Source: Bacteroides mediterraneensis
GTDB lineage: Bacteria > Bacteroidota > Bacteroidia > Bacteroidales > Bacteroidaceae
Assembly (NCBI RefSeq): GCF_900128455.1
Contig: NZ_LT635783.1
Coordinates: 3,090,546 to 3,154,545 of the forward strand
Direction of reading: 5' to 3'
Length of the DNA: 64,000 nt
In this document: one piece after another, positions 56,873-64,000 of the stretch
Layout of the letters: each line of letters starts with the position of its first letter
Position numbering within the stretch: position 1 is the first letter of the stretch
The notes under the pieces: model-generated
Seen by the model: the letters and a program-made list of their open reading frames with translations, nothing else
The model's database searches: none
Told to the model about the DNA's origin: nothing
Made by a program: the position numbers and the translations under genes

Positions 56873-58492
56873 TTACTCATAACTTAATTCAAATTCATCT
56901 ACCCATAATGTACTACCGTCACCTACTTGACCGATGACCTTCTTTCCATTTTCATCAAACTCACCTCCATATTTGCTGGAAGTAGCCACAATTGTAATCT
57001 TCGCAGGCTTAGATATTGTATCCGTATAATTGATATCAAACTCAAACTTCTTGTATTCCGTCACTGTCTCAGTACCCGTAAACTCTCCATAAGCGATTTC
57101 CTGACCAGCTGCATTCCACAACCGCAAGTAAATTTGACATTGGTCATTCTTCAAGTTTCCCGGAACCGTCCCATTGTAAGTGATAGGCATGGACTTATAC
57201 TTATAATATCCGCTTAACTTCGTAGGACGTGCACCCGAATACGGACGTCCAAAAGAAGGACTAGACTCGGGAGTCCCCATATTCGTCTTATAGGTACCAA
57301 TAAAAAGATTACCGGCAGCAGCTCCTACCAAAAGGATATCACCATAGGTATATAATTTGGCTGAGGTTCCACGATACGCATCACTTCCTGTCACAGGCAC
57401 CGTACTCGATTCCTTATAAATGGTCACCCCTTCGTTTCCTGTTGCCCAGTATGCTTGCGCATCATCCAAATTGTTGGCTACCGGATTCGGATACCAGGTT
57501 TTTCCGCTCTGGGTCCACGTATCAAAATTCATATTCGGAATCGTCACGATAGTTTCGGTCTGGAAAGAAAGTGCTTCTCCCGCACCTCCATCCGCCAGCG
57601 CACGCACTTCATAATTTGTTCCGCTTTTCAGTCCGGTCAAAGTAGCCGAATAAGAACGAGTACCAGTTGTCGTTATGGAAGCCGCATCCAAAGCAGTCCA
57701 TTCTTCTTCTCCCTGCACACGATATTCTACCGCCAATTCGGTTCCGGCCCGGAAGCTGCCGCTGATATACGCCTTCGTGGCCCATGCATTCACGCTTTCC
57801 ACCGAAGCAGGCACAGAAGACTTCTGCACATCCACTGTCCAGTCGCAAATGTAACGCCCGTTCCGATAGGCCTTAAACACACGAGGCCGTGTAAAATCGG
57901 TCACCGTTTCCGCAGCAGGTTCCAATACCGTCTTAGAACCTTCCAGATTCAATTTGTTGATTTTTATGTTTCTATAATCCGCCTCATCCGTCACATAAAT
58001 AATCGCCACATGAGTTTCCAAATCCAGCAAAGGAGCCGTACCCGATTGATTTTCCACTTCAATGGTACGCTCAATCTCCTGTTTTACCGTAATTTTCCAC
58101 CAATAATCCTGATACGTCTTCAGCAAGACACTTACCGGATTGGTAAAATTCACTGCCGTATTGGCATTGGCCGGTAACTCATCCAAAGAAGAAAAGCTGA
58201 AATCCGGAAAACCGGAAGGTTTGATACAAGCCGTCGAATCCGGATAAATCAATGCCTCCGCATTAGCCACCAATTTTGTAATTGGCAAACTGTCTATAAA
58301 AGCATCTTCACCTATAGTCAGTTCAATCGTATGTGTCTGATTATTGAACACGGCTTCTCCCTGCATCCCCTCCACCTGGATTTCCTGAATCACTCCTTCA
58401 ATATACGGATAAGGGATGTCATTCTCAATACAAGAAGACAAGTTCAGTAACAAGAAAGATATAAAGCTATACTTCAAAGCTTTTACAAGCAT
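56873..58492 (-). CDS. PCMD-type lipoprotein with divergent N-terminal domain
   Basis: 539 residues. Lipobox LNLSSC followed by IENDIP. The N-terminal 260 residues are not DUF4493; they look like two beta-sandwich domains (VIQEIQVEGMQGEAV; TFSVDEVQKS-like strands) as seen in DUF5018-type cell-surface proteins, then a fibronectin-like strand set (SGTNYEVRALADGG). The C-terminal PCMD domain starts at IPNMNFDTWTQSGKTW and ends LWVDEFELSYE, the same ending as the paralogue at 59241. Distinct N-terminus, same C-terminus suggests domain shuffling. Confidence 0.8.
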   Translation of the reverse strand: MLVKALKYSFISFLLLNLSSCIENDIPYPYIEGVIQEIQVEGMQGEAVFNNQTHTIELTIGEDAFIDSLPITKLVANAEALIYPDSTACIKPSGFPDFSFSSLDELPANANTAVNFTNPVSVLLKTYQDYWWKITVKQEIERTIEVENQSGTAPLLDLETHVAIIYVTDEADYRNIKINKLNLEGSKTVLEPAAETVTDFTRPRVFKAYRNGRYICDWTVDVQKSSVPASVESVNAWATKAYISGSFRAGTELAVEYRVQGEEEWTALDAASITTTGTRSYSATLTGLKSGTNYEVRALADGGAGEALSFQTETIVTIPNMNFDTWTQSGKTWYPNPVANNLDDAQAYWATGNEGVTIYKESSTVPVTGSDAYRGTSAKLYTYGDILLVGAAAGNLFIGTYKTNMGTPESSPSFGRPYSGARPTKLSGYYKYKSMPITYNGTVPGNLKNDQCQIYLRLWNAAGQEIAYGEFTGTETVTEYKKFEFDINYTDTISKPAKITIVATSSKYGGEFDENGKKVIGQVGDGSTLWVDEFELSYE

Positions 58493-58503
58493 AATCTGTC
58501 AAT

Positions 58504-59232
58504 TTAAAAATAGGTACAAATTCCGATGTTAATCGAAAATATATTAATTTTAAAGTCCGCCGAACTCTGGCGATAGGAACCATGCTCCACCTGATTTGTA
58601 GTCTGTTCCGCCCATTTGAATTTCAATCCCACCACATTGATGGAAACTTCCACCGCCATGTTGTTGGTCACAAAAGCCGTCAAACCTGGAGCCGCACCAA
58701 TCTGCAGGCTGTGCGTTGTCTGGTAAGTACCTGTCGCTTTCTCGTCTGAACCCGACAAAGTCTTTCCTTCCCCATAGCCATAAGTCAGCCGCAGTTCATT
58801 AAAGAATCCGAACACCTTGCTATTTCCCAGTCCCATATACGTCCGCAAGAAACCAGAAGCCGTATATTCATGTTCCAGATACTTATAGTCACTGATGTCA
58901 AACGACAAGTCATCCCCCAAATCCAAATTTATACTTCCCAAATCGGCATAAGTACGATTGTAATTCAGACGAAGGCCAGCCGCCATATTATCCCGAAAAA
59001 AATAGCCCGCATACGGACTCACTTTAAAGGTATATCCCTCTCCGTTTATATCGTCCAATATAAGAAACTTATAGTTATCTCCCGTCAATTCCATATAGGA
59101 GAAAGTCACACCTCCCATCCAGGAACCTTTGGGTACAAAAAGAGAAGGCTTTATATTACGATCATAACTTTTTCGTGCGTACACCGAAGTGACGCACAAA
59201 AAAGTTAAAAATAGAATCAAATATTTCTTCAT
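58504..59232 (-). CDS. Outer-membrane beta-barrel protein
   Basis: 242 residues with a cleavable signal peptide (CVTSVYARKS). Alternating hydrophobic and aromatic residues, with strands such as MGGVTFSYMEL, KVSPYAGYFFRDNMAAGLRL and HSLQIGAAPGLTAFVTNNMAVEV, and a final Phe (ICTYF) fit an outer-membrane barrel of roughly 8-10 strands. It sits in the middle of the lipoprotein operon, 8-11 bases from its neighbours on both sides. It may anchor or present the lipoproteins; this is inference. Confidence 0.8.
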   Translation of the reverse strand: MKKYLILFLTFLCVTSVYARKSYDRNIKPSLFVPKGSWMGGVTFSYMELTGDNYKFLILDDINGEGYTFKVSPYAGYFFRDNMAAGLRLNYNRTYADLGSINLDLGDDLSFDISDYKYLEHEYTASGFLRTYMGLGNSKVFGFFNELRLTYGYGEGKTLSGSDEKATGTYQTTHSLQIGAAPGLTAFVTNNMAVEVSINVVGLKFKWAEQTTNQVEHGSYRQSSADFKINIFSINIGICTYF

Positions 59233-59240
59233 GAAAAATA

Positions 59241-60914
59241 TTAATAGTATGACAATTCAAAATCATCTACCCAAAGGGTACTGCCAACCGCCAGCTGTCC
59301 AATTACATTGATTCCGCTAAAGTATCCACCGTAACGACTGGAAGTTGCCACGATAGTAATCTTATCCGGACGCTTATTGGTGACTGTGTATTCAACTGGT
59401 ATTTCAAAACGAGTATATTCAGAAACTGTCTGATTAGTAATAAAATGTCCTTCACCAATCGTTTCGTCTCCCGACCAAAGCATTACATAAATATCACATT
59501 CATCTGAGGTCAAAGTACGATCGGCAGGCACACTTCCACTAGACATCGTAGCTCCCGGCTGATACTTAAAGTATCCAGACAATTTCGTAGGACGGGCACC
59601 TGCATAAGGTCTACCAAATGTTACACTTGACGCAGGATCTGAAATATTGGTTTCATAACTTCCAATGAAAATATTTCCCGCAGCTTTTACCTTGACAATG
59701 AAAGCATTAACCTCTACGGTTTCCAATCGAGCTGCTAATCCTGTGTGAGAATCTGAAACTCCCGTACTATTTGAACTACCACCAATGGTAACTCCTTTAT
59801 TACCCGTTGCCCAATAACTATTCGAAGCATCTGTATTTGGGAACCAATTTTTACCCTCCTGCGACCAATCTTCAAAGCCCAAATTAGGTATTGCTTCAAA
59901 AGCTTCTGTAGTAAAGCTACGAGTCTCACCCGTCTTATCCCCACACAAGATATAATATTCATATTCCGTATTGAAATCCAATGGGGATACTTTGGCTGAA
60001 TAATTCTTTGTACCTTCTTCCTGAACAGCCTCTACCGTAATCCATTCCGAATCAGTTTTCTTTTTATAACGGAACTGTACCGGTGAGGTGATTTCTTCCA
60101 AATTACAAGCACCTGACAAATAAGCGAACTGGCCCCATACTTTAGATACATCCGATTTTATATCATCCGTTTTCAAATCCGGATTATCCTGCTTCGTGGG
60201 CACTTTTACTGTGACATCATATTGATGAATGGTCTGATCGACTGTAATATCAAATGAAGCATTACCTTCTTCTGTAATATCCAGGTTCACCTTATAATAA
60301 TAAGCAGCTTCTGCGTTATCGGTTATTTCCTGAGAGAAAACTTTTCCACTTCCAAAATCAACCTTCAAAGTCAAAGCCTGTCCGGATTTCACGTATGCCG
60401 CACGAGTTTCGTCTTTTGCAAAAGAAATGCTCAATGCATCAGCCCCTTCAATGGAGCAAGCATAATCTGTAAATACATTCTTAAAGCTTTCTGAATAACT
60501 GACAGACACCATAGACTGAGCCAATTTGCAGGTCACTTCCACAGCTTTTGCCTTATTTGCTTCAATGGCCACTTCAGTCTGTCCTTCGTAATAAGGAGCT
60601 GCATCAAAACCTTGTGCCTCTTTATCTTTATCAGCCGAATAAGCTTTAATAGTATAAGTTGCTACAGGCAACAGCACATCATTTAATTCTTTCCAATCAT
60701 CCGCATGTTTTACAACCGATGCCGATTCATCCAATACGTCCACAGCAATTGCTTCCGAACTTGTCACATCGGCACGAGTCGTCACACTCTTATTCACATC
60801 AACGGAAGATAACTGAAGATAGCCATATCCTTGGGCTTCTTCTATTTCTGACTGACAGGAAGAAACCAAACCCATCCCCAGAAACAATCCAATCATTATA
60901 TTTGTTAATCTCAT
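59241..60914 (-). CDS. DUF4493 plus PCMD-type lipoprotein
   Basis: 557 residues. Lipobox LVSSC then QSEIEE. N-terminal DUF4493 (about 30-235, GYLQLSSVDVNKSV; VATYTIKAYSADKDK; VTCKLAQSMVSVSYSESF), a fibronectin-type segment (about 240-345, NTEYEYYILCGDKTG) and a C-terminal PCMD domain (about 350-557, NLGFEDWSQEGKNWF). The PCMD ends LWVDDFELSYY, nearly identical to that of the gene two places downstream. Likely a cell-surface glycan-binding or scaffolding lipoprotein; no catalytic motif was recognised. Confidence 0.82.
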   Translation of the reverse strand: MRLTNIMIGLFLGMGLVSSCQSEIEEAQGYGYLQLSSVDVNKSVTTRADVTSSEAIAVDVLDESASVVKHADDWKELNDVLLPVATYTIKAYSADKDKEAQGFDAAPYYEGQTEVAIEANKAKAVEVTCKLAQSMVSVSYSESFKNVFTDYACSIEGADALSISFAKDETRAAYVKSGQALTLKVDFGSGKVFSQEITDNAEAAYYYKVNLDITEEGNASFDITVDQTIHQYDVTVKVPTKQDNPDLKTDDIKSDVSKVWGQFAYLSGACNLEEITSPVQFRYKKKTDSEWITVEAVQEEGTKNYSAKVSPLDFNTEYEYYILCGDKTGETRSFTTEAFEAIPNLGFEDWSQEGKNWFPNTDASNSYWATGNKGVTIGGSSNSTGVSDSHTGLAARLETVEVNAFIVKVKAAGNIFIGSYETNISDPASSVTFGRPYAGARPTKLSGYFKYQPGATMSSGSVPADRTLTSDECDIYVMLWSGDETIGEGHFITNQTVSEYTRFEIPVEYTVTNKRPDKITIVATSSRYGGYFSGINVIGQLAVGSTLWVDDFELSYY

Positions 60915-60929
60915 AACTTTTTACTCCCC

Positions 60930-62276
60930 TTATTTTGGATTTACAACAACTGTAATATCGCCGGCTTTTGTATTTACTCCATCATAAACTGATAAGTTAA
61001 ACGTACTATTTCCAGAACTTACGACCTGTGGAATCAAAACTAATAAACCTCCCAGCTTAAATGTAAAGTCAGTACATGTACCTGCATGCAACTGGGTATA
61101 TTCCTCGTCTGTAACAAGACCTAACCCTACAATCTTAGTTTTAAGGTCTTCATCCATATTACAAATATCAAATGTAGCAGGTAAATCAACCATAAACAGA
61201 AGACTGGCGATTTCTCCGGAAATAGTCACATTTAAATTTTTGATTCCTTTGGGAGCCAAGATACGCACATCCTGCAAGCCTGCAATATCAGAGTCTCCGT
61301 ATGTACAAGTATAAGTGGCAGGTAATCCTTCAAAAGTAATGGACTCTTCTGGTGTTGGCGTAGGTTCAGGATCCTCACCGGGAGTCGGCACACTAGGACC
61401 GTCATAAATGATATTCCCTACCGGAATTTCGATGGTTTCTCCCACTTCTGTGAAGGTCAGATCCACAGTCAAGCCAATAGAAAGATAAGAATCTGTAGAA
61501 CCTTCGTCTGTCAGATTAATCAAGAAAGAGTCACCGTCTGCCAAGTCTGCAATACCTCCTTCTGCGTCTTCAGGTTTCTGTACGGTGGCATTCAGTTCAA
61601 TAAAGTTACCTTCTATGGAAGTAGCTTTAACTGAAACCGTCAAATGATTTTGCTGTTCAGGAGTCTGAAAATAATACTTTTTACCCAAGTTTTCTTTATC
61701 AAAGACTTGAGTAGCTCCATCCCCATTATCTACCGTAATCGCATAATCATCCTTGAAAGATTCTGTAAATGCACTTGTCACACCCAATTGAATTTCCACA
61801 CATGAAAGTTTACAAGACAGATTCACATTGGTAGAAACTCCTTTTTTCACAGAGAAAGTTTGTTCTCCCTTGAAATACGGGCGCTCTGAAACCGTCACAT
61901 TTTCACCCTCGTAATTATAAGCCTTCACTGAATAATTACCTTCAGTCAATGGAATTACCACCTTGCCTTCTTCATTCTTCAATTCGCTGACAAGTGCTTT
62001 TTCCACTTCTTCCTGTGTATCTGTATTGGTAACAACCAGCGTATAACCATCTACATTTACATCTTCCTCGTTGAAATTGCCAGTAGTTGTACCGCCATCT
62101 ACAATTTCAGTGGCACGACTCATTTCGACCCCATTATAAACTGAAGACAAACTAAGCTCCAGCGTACCGGCATTCTCGCCTAATTCATTCTTGCCTAAGA
62201 TTTCATCACGCATCTCACAAGATGAAAATCCTAACATAAGGCCCAAAAGCCAAATTAAACCTTTATATCTTTTCAT
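60930..62276 (-). CDS. DUF4493 lipoprotein with Pro-rich linker and extra C-terminal domain
   Basis: 448 residues. Lipobox GFSSC then EMRDE. N-terminal DUF4493 (about 38-265, TLELSLSSVYNGVEMSRA; EGNYSVKAYNYEGEN; LSCKLSCVEIQLGV), a linker rich in Pro/Glu/Thr (PTPGEDPEPTPTPEE, about 298-312) and a C-terminal beta domain (SITFEGLPATYTCTYGD to the end). Related C-terminal sequence is found in the middle of the 763-codon gene of the same operon. Function unknown. Confidence 0.8.
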   Translation of the reverse strand: MKRYKGLIWLLGLMLGFSSCEMRDEILGKNELGENAGTLELSLSSVYNGVEMSRATEIVDGGTTTGNFNEEDVNVDGYTLVVTNTDTQEEVEKALVSELKNEEGKVVIPLTEGNYSVKAYNYEGENVTVSERPYFKGEQTFSVKKGVSTNVNLSCKLSCVEIQLGVTSAFTESFKDDYAITVDNGDGATQVFDKENLGKKYYFQTPEQQNHLTVSVKATSIEGNFIELNATVQKPEDAEGGIADLADGDSFLINLTDEGSTDSYLSIGLTVDLTFTEVGETIEIPVGNIIYDGPSVPTPGEDPEPTPTPEESITFEGLPATYTCTYGDSDIAGLQDVRILAPKGIKNLNVTISGEIASLLFMVDLPATFDICNMDEDLKTKIVGLGLVTDEEYTQLHAGTCTDFTFKLGGLLVLIPQVVSSGNSTFNLSVYDGVNTKAGDITVVVNPK

Positions 62277-62288
62277 ATCTTTCGTCTT

Positions 62289-63110
62289 TTATTTTGAACT
62301 TGGAATATATTCGCCCGGGATAACCACTGTCACTTCTTGTTCTGTCACACCGTCATCTACCGTTACAGTCAGTCCAAACTTACCTCCTGCAATATCCGTA
62401 CTATTCGGTTTAATAGTCAAAGTATAAGAGTAACACGGCTGCAAATTTATCTCTTTCATATCCTCAAAGCCTTCCACTGTTACAGGAGAACCACTTTTAT
62501 CTGTCAAGGCAAACGACAAAGTAGCTTTCACACCTTCGTCGCCGGTCTTCAGATACAATTCCTGTCCTTCGTTCGATTTGTTCATCGTCCATGCCTTGTC
62601 CATGTAGTCAGTCTTGACAGAAACGGTGCAATCTCCAAAATAATCTTCAAAGGTATCGCTGTCATCGTTGCCTTTGTAAACCAGCTTCATTTTTGCATTT
62701 GCAGGCTTACAAGTCACATTCACTGTTTTTCTATCCCCCTGAGCCACAGTAAATGTCTGGCTGCCTTTCACATAGAGTTTATCGTAACCAGCCGGTACGT
62801 CTTCTCCATAATAAGCAACCAATGTGTAAGGAACTCCAAAATCAACCTTTTGGTCTACCTCCAAATCCCCATAAAGTTTGTCCGTATAAACAGCTTCTTC
62901 CCCTTTATACAGAGACACTTTGTAATTTTGTACATTCTGATAAGCGCTCTCATCAATTGAGCGGCTCTTGTAAGACAGGTTCGTTGACAAATCAATCATT
63001 ACGCTGCCTTGTCCAGAAATACTCTCCTGTTCTTTCTCACTGCTGCAACTTCCCAAGAAAAGAAGTATCGCCAATGAAAAAAACGCCTTTAAATAGTTTC
63101 TCATCTTCAT
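62289..63110 (-). CDS. DUF4493-type lipoprotein, first gene of the operon
   Basis: 273 residues from the Met at 63110 (MKMRNYLKAFF; 63104 is equally good). The frame reads further upstream to 63170, but that part lacks signal-peptide character, and a weak -7-like box (TTACTTTG, 63142-63149) falls inside it. Lipobox LFLGSC then SSEKEQE. A single DUF4493 domain: GSVMIDLSTNLSYKSR, YKVSLYKGEEAVY, VNVTCKPANAKMKLVY. It is short, begins the operon and ends 12 bases before the next gene. Confidence 0.8.
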   Translation of the reverse strand: MKMRNYLKAFFSLAILLFLGSCSSEKEQESISGQGSVMIDLSTNLSYKSRSIDESAYQNVQNYKVSLYKGEEAVYTDKLYGDLEVDQKVDFGVPYTLVAYYGEDVPAGYDKLYVKGSQTFTVAQGDRKTVNVTCKPANAKMKLVYKGNDDSDTFEDYFGDCTVSVKTDYMDKAWTMNKSNEGQELYLKTGDEGVKATLSFALTDKSGSPVTVEGFEDMKEINLQPCYSYTLTIKPNSTDIAGGKFGLTVTVDDGVTEQEVTVVIPGEYIPSSK

Positions 63111-63332
63111 TTGATAATAAAATTTTTCTTTTTTCAGTGTGCAAAGTAACACCAATTCCAAAATCCTCACAAGGTCTTTTTTTTTTATTTTTGGCTGATT
63201 TTTAATAATACATTAGAAATAATCATCCCTTTTATCTGATAATTAGTATAAAAAACCATTTTATAAAGTAATTCAATGGTCTATTTTTAAAATTCCATCG
63301 AACCCCACTGGAGCATCCTATGAAAAAATTTA

Positions 63333-63340
63333 TACCTTTG
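63333..63340 (+). promoter_or_regulatory. -7 box of the divergent PCMD lipoprotein gene
   Basis: TACCTTTG, 34 bases ahead of the ATG at 63375; no clear -33 box. Confidence 0.5.
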
Positions 63341-63374
63341 CAAATACAATACTAAACTGAAAACTATCAACCAA

Positions 63375-64000
63375 ATGAATTCAAAGTACATTTTATCCGG
63401 ATGCTTGTTAAGCCTCATCTTCAGTTCCTGCATTCAGGACGAGGCACCCAATGTAGAAGCAGCCATAGACGGCTGCGCCGGAGCACAGATTCAGTCTGCC
63501 ACCATCGACCATTTAAGGAAAGAGGTGGAAGTCTATGTGTTGGACGGAACCGACATTTCCCAACAGGAACTGGTTTTCACCTTGCCTGAAGGCGCTTCCA
63601 TCCAGGCGGAGGAAACAGAAACAAACGACCGCCCTCCTTTGTATGATTTCAGCCAGCACGCCTCCAGACATTTTGTGGTAACCTCCGAAGACGGAAATAC
63701 ACAGACCGAATACCTTATACGGATAAACAAGCTGGCCTTACCCACAAGTTACTCTTTCGAGGAACTGAAAACCGTCACTCCCTACCATGTCTTATATCTG
63801 ACAAACGCATCGGGCATCATGCAATGGGCAAGCGGGAATCCCGGATACGACCTGAGCGGCATGGCCTTGAACGAAACGCAATACCCCACCGTACAGTCTC
63901 CCGAGGGCTATTCCGGAAAATGCGCCAAACTCACGACACTCAGTACCGGCAGTTTCGGTAAACCACTGGGGATGCCCATCGCCGCCGGAAATTTATTTAT
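63375..64000 (+). CDS. PCMD-type lipoprotein, 3' end missing
   Basis: Open from the ATG at 63375 to the window end (208 codons). Lipobox IFSSC then IQDEAP. Residues about 25-120 are a beta-rich N-terminal domain (IQSATIDHLRKEVEVYVLDG; VTSEDGNTQTEYLIRINK), as in DUF5018-type sequences. The PCMD-like part begins near YSFEELKTVTPYH and continues with MQWASGNPGYDLSG and GKCAKLTTLSTGSFGK. It is divergent from the seven-gene operon and shares its domain type, so the cluster probably extends beyond the window. Confidence 0.8.
   Translation, partial: MNSKYILSGCLLSLIFSSCIQDEAPNVEAAIDGCAGAQIQSATIDHLRKEVEVYVLDGTDISQQELVFTLPEGASIQAEETETNDRPPLYDFSQHASRHFVVTSEDGNTQTEYLIRINKLALPTSYSFEELKTVTPYHVLYLTNASGIMQWASGNPGYDLSGMALNETQYPTVQSPEGYSGKCAKLTTLSTGSFGKPLGMPIAAGNLF

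Noticed and set aside
53893..63110. A polysaccharide utilization locus
   Set aside because: No SusC/SusD pair, glycoside hydrolase or hybrid two-component regulator is present.

Overview
The window reads as a gut Bacteroidales chromosome (Bacteroides/Phocaeicola type). The signs are TAnnTTTG -7 promoter boxes, some with an upstream TTTG/TTG 19-20 bases away; a mitochondrial-type aconitase operon; a K+-dependent membrane pyrophosphatase; a glucosamine-6-phosphate deaminase-like/PIG-L fusion; and many lipoproteins with an acidic stretch after the lipobox Cys. Species is inferred, not proven.

Layout. 1-6955: the 3' part of a YgiQ radical-SAM gene, an EamA transporter, and the acn-icd-gltA operon for citrate to 2-oxoglutarate. 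7.5-15.7 kb: an integrated mobilizable element with AT-rich cargo. The cargo is a small Xre regulator, a BcgI-like fused nuclease-methylase and a three-domain specificity gene carrying two G8 tracts. The element also has a MobV relaxase with a candidate oriT, a degraded middle, a small element protein and a tyrosine integrase. 15.8-24.2 kb: a membrane pyrophosphatase and a six-gene arylacetate/aromatic 2-oxo acid operon (ACT protein, phenylacetate-CoA ligase, aminotransferase, iorB, iorA, nitrilase-family amidase). 24.5-37.2 kb: lysS, gpsA, pgi, a HAD phosphatase, a ROK repressor divergent from nagB and a NagB-like/PIG-L fusion, a transglutaminase-like lipoprotein and cutC. 37.2-42 kb: a palindrome array, tRNA-Arg(CCG), an O-acetylation-like trio (MBOAT plus two SGNH proteins) and five 85-bp tandem repeats at its promoter. 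42-49.4 kb: an RND efflux operon with an LpxA paralogue and a TetR regulator as its last genes. 49.7-53.8 kb: malic enzyme, a 59-aa membrane protein and glutamate dehydrogenase. 53.9-63.1 kb: a tight seven-gene operon of DUF4493/PCMD-type lipoproteins and one outer-membrane barrel, with another PCMD-type lipoprotein starting divergently and running off the window.

The strongest candidate for something new is the restriction-modification locus at 7.7-11.4 kb. The S gene encodes three target-recognition modules separated by two 8-G tracts, each followed at once by TAA. Slippage at these tracts would give one-, two- or three-module S proteins. The current sequence is out of frame at the first tract. 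The second candidate is the surface lipoprotein operon at the right end.
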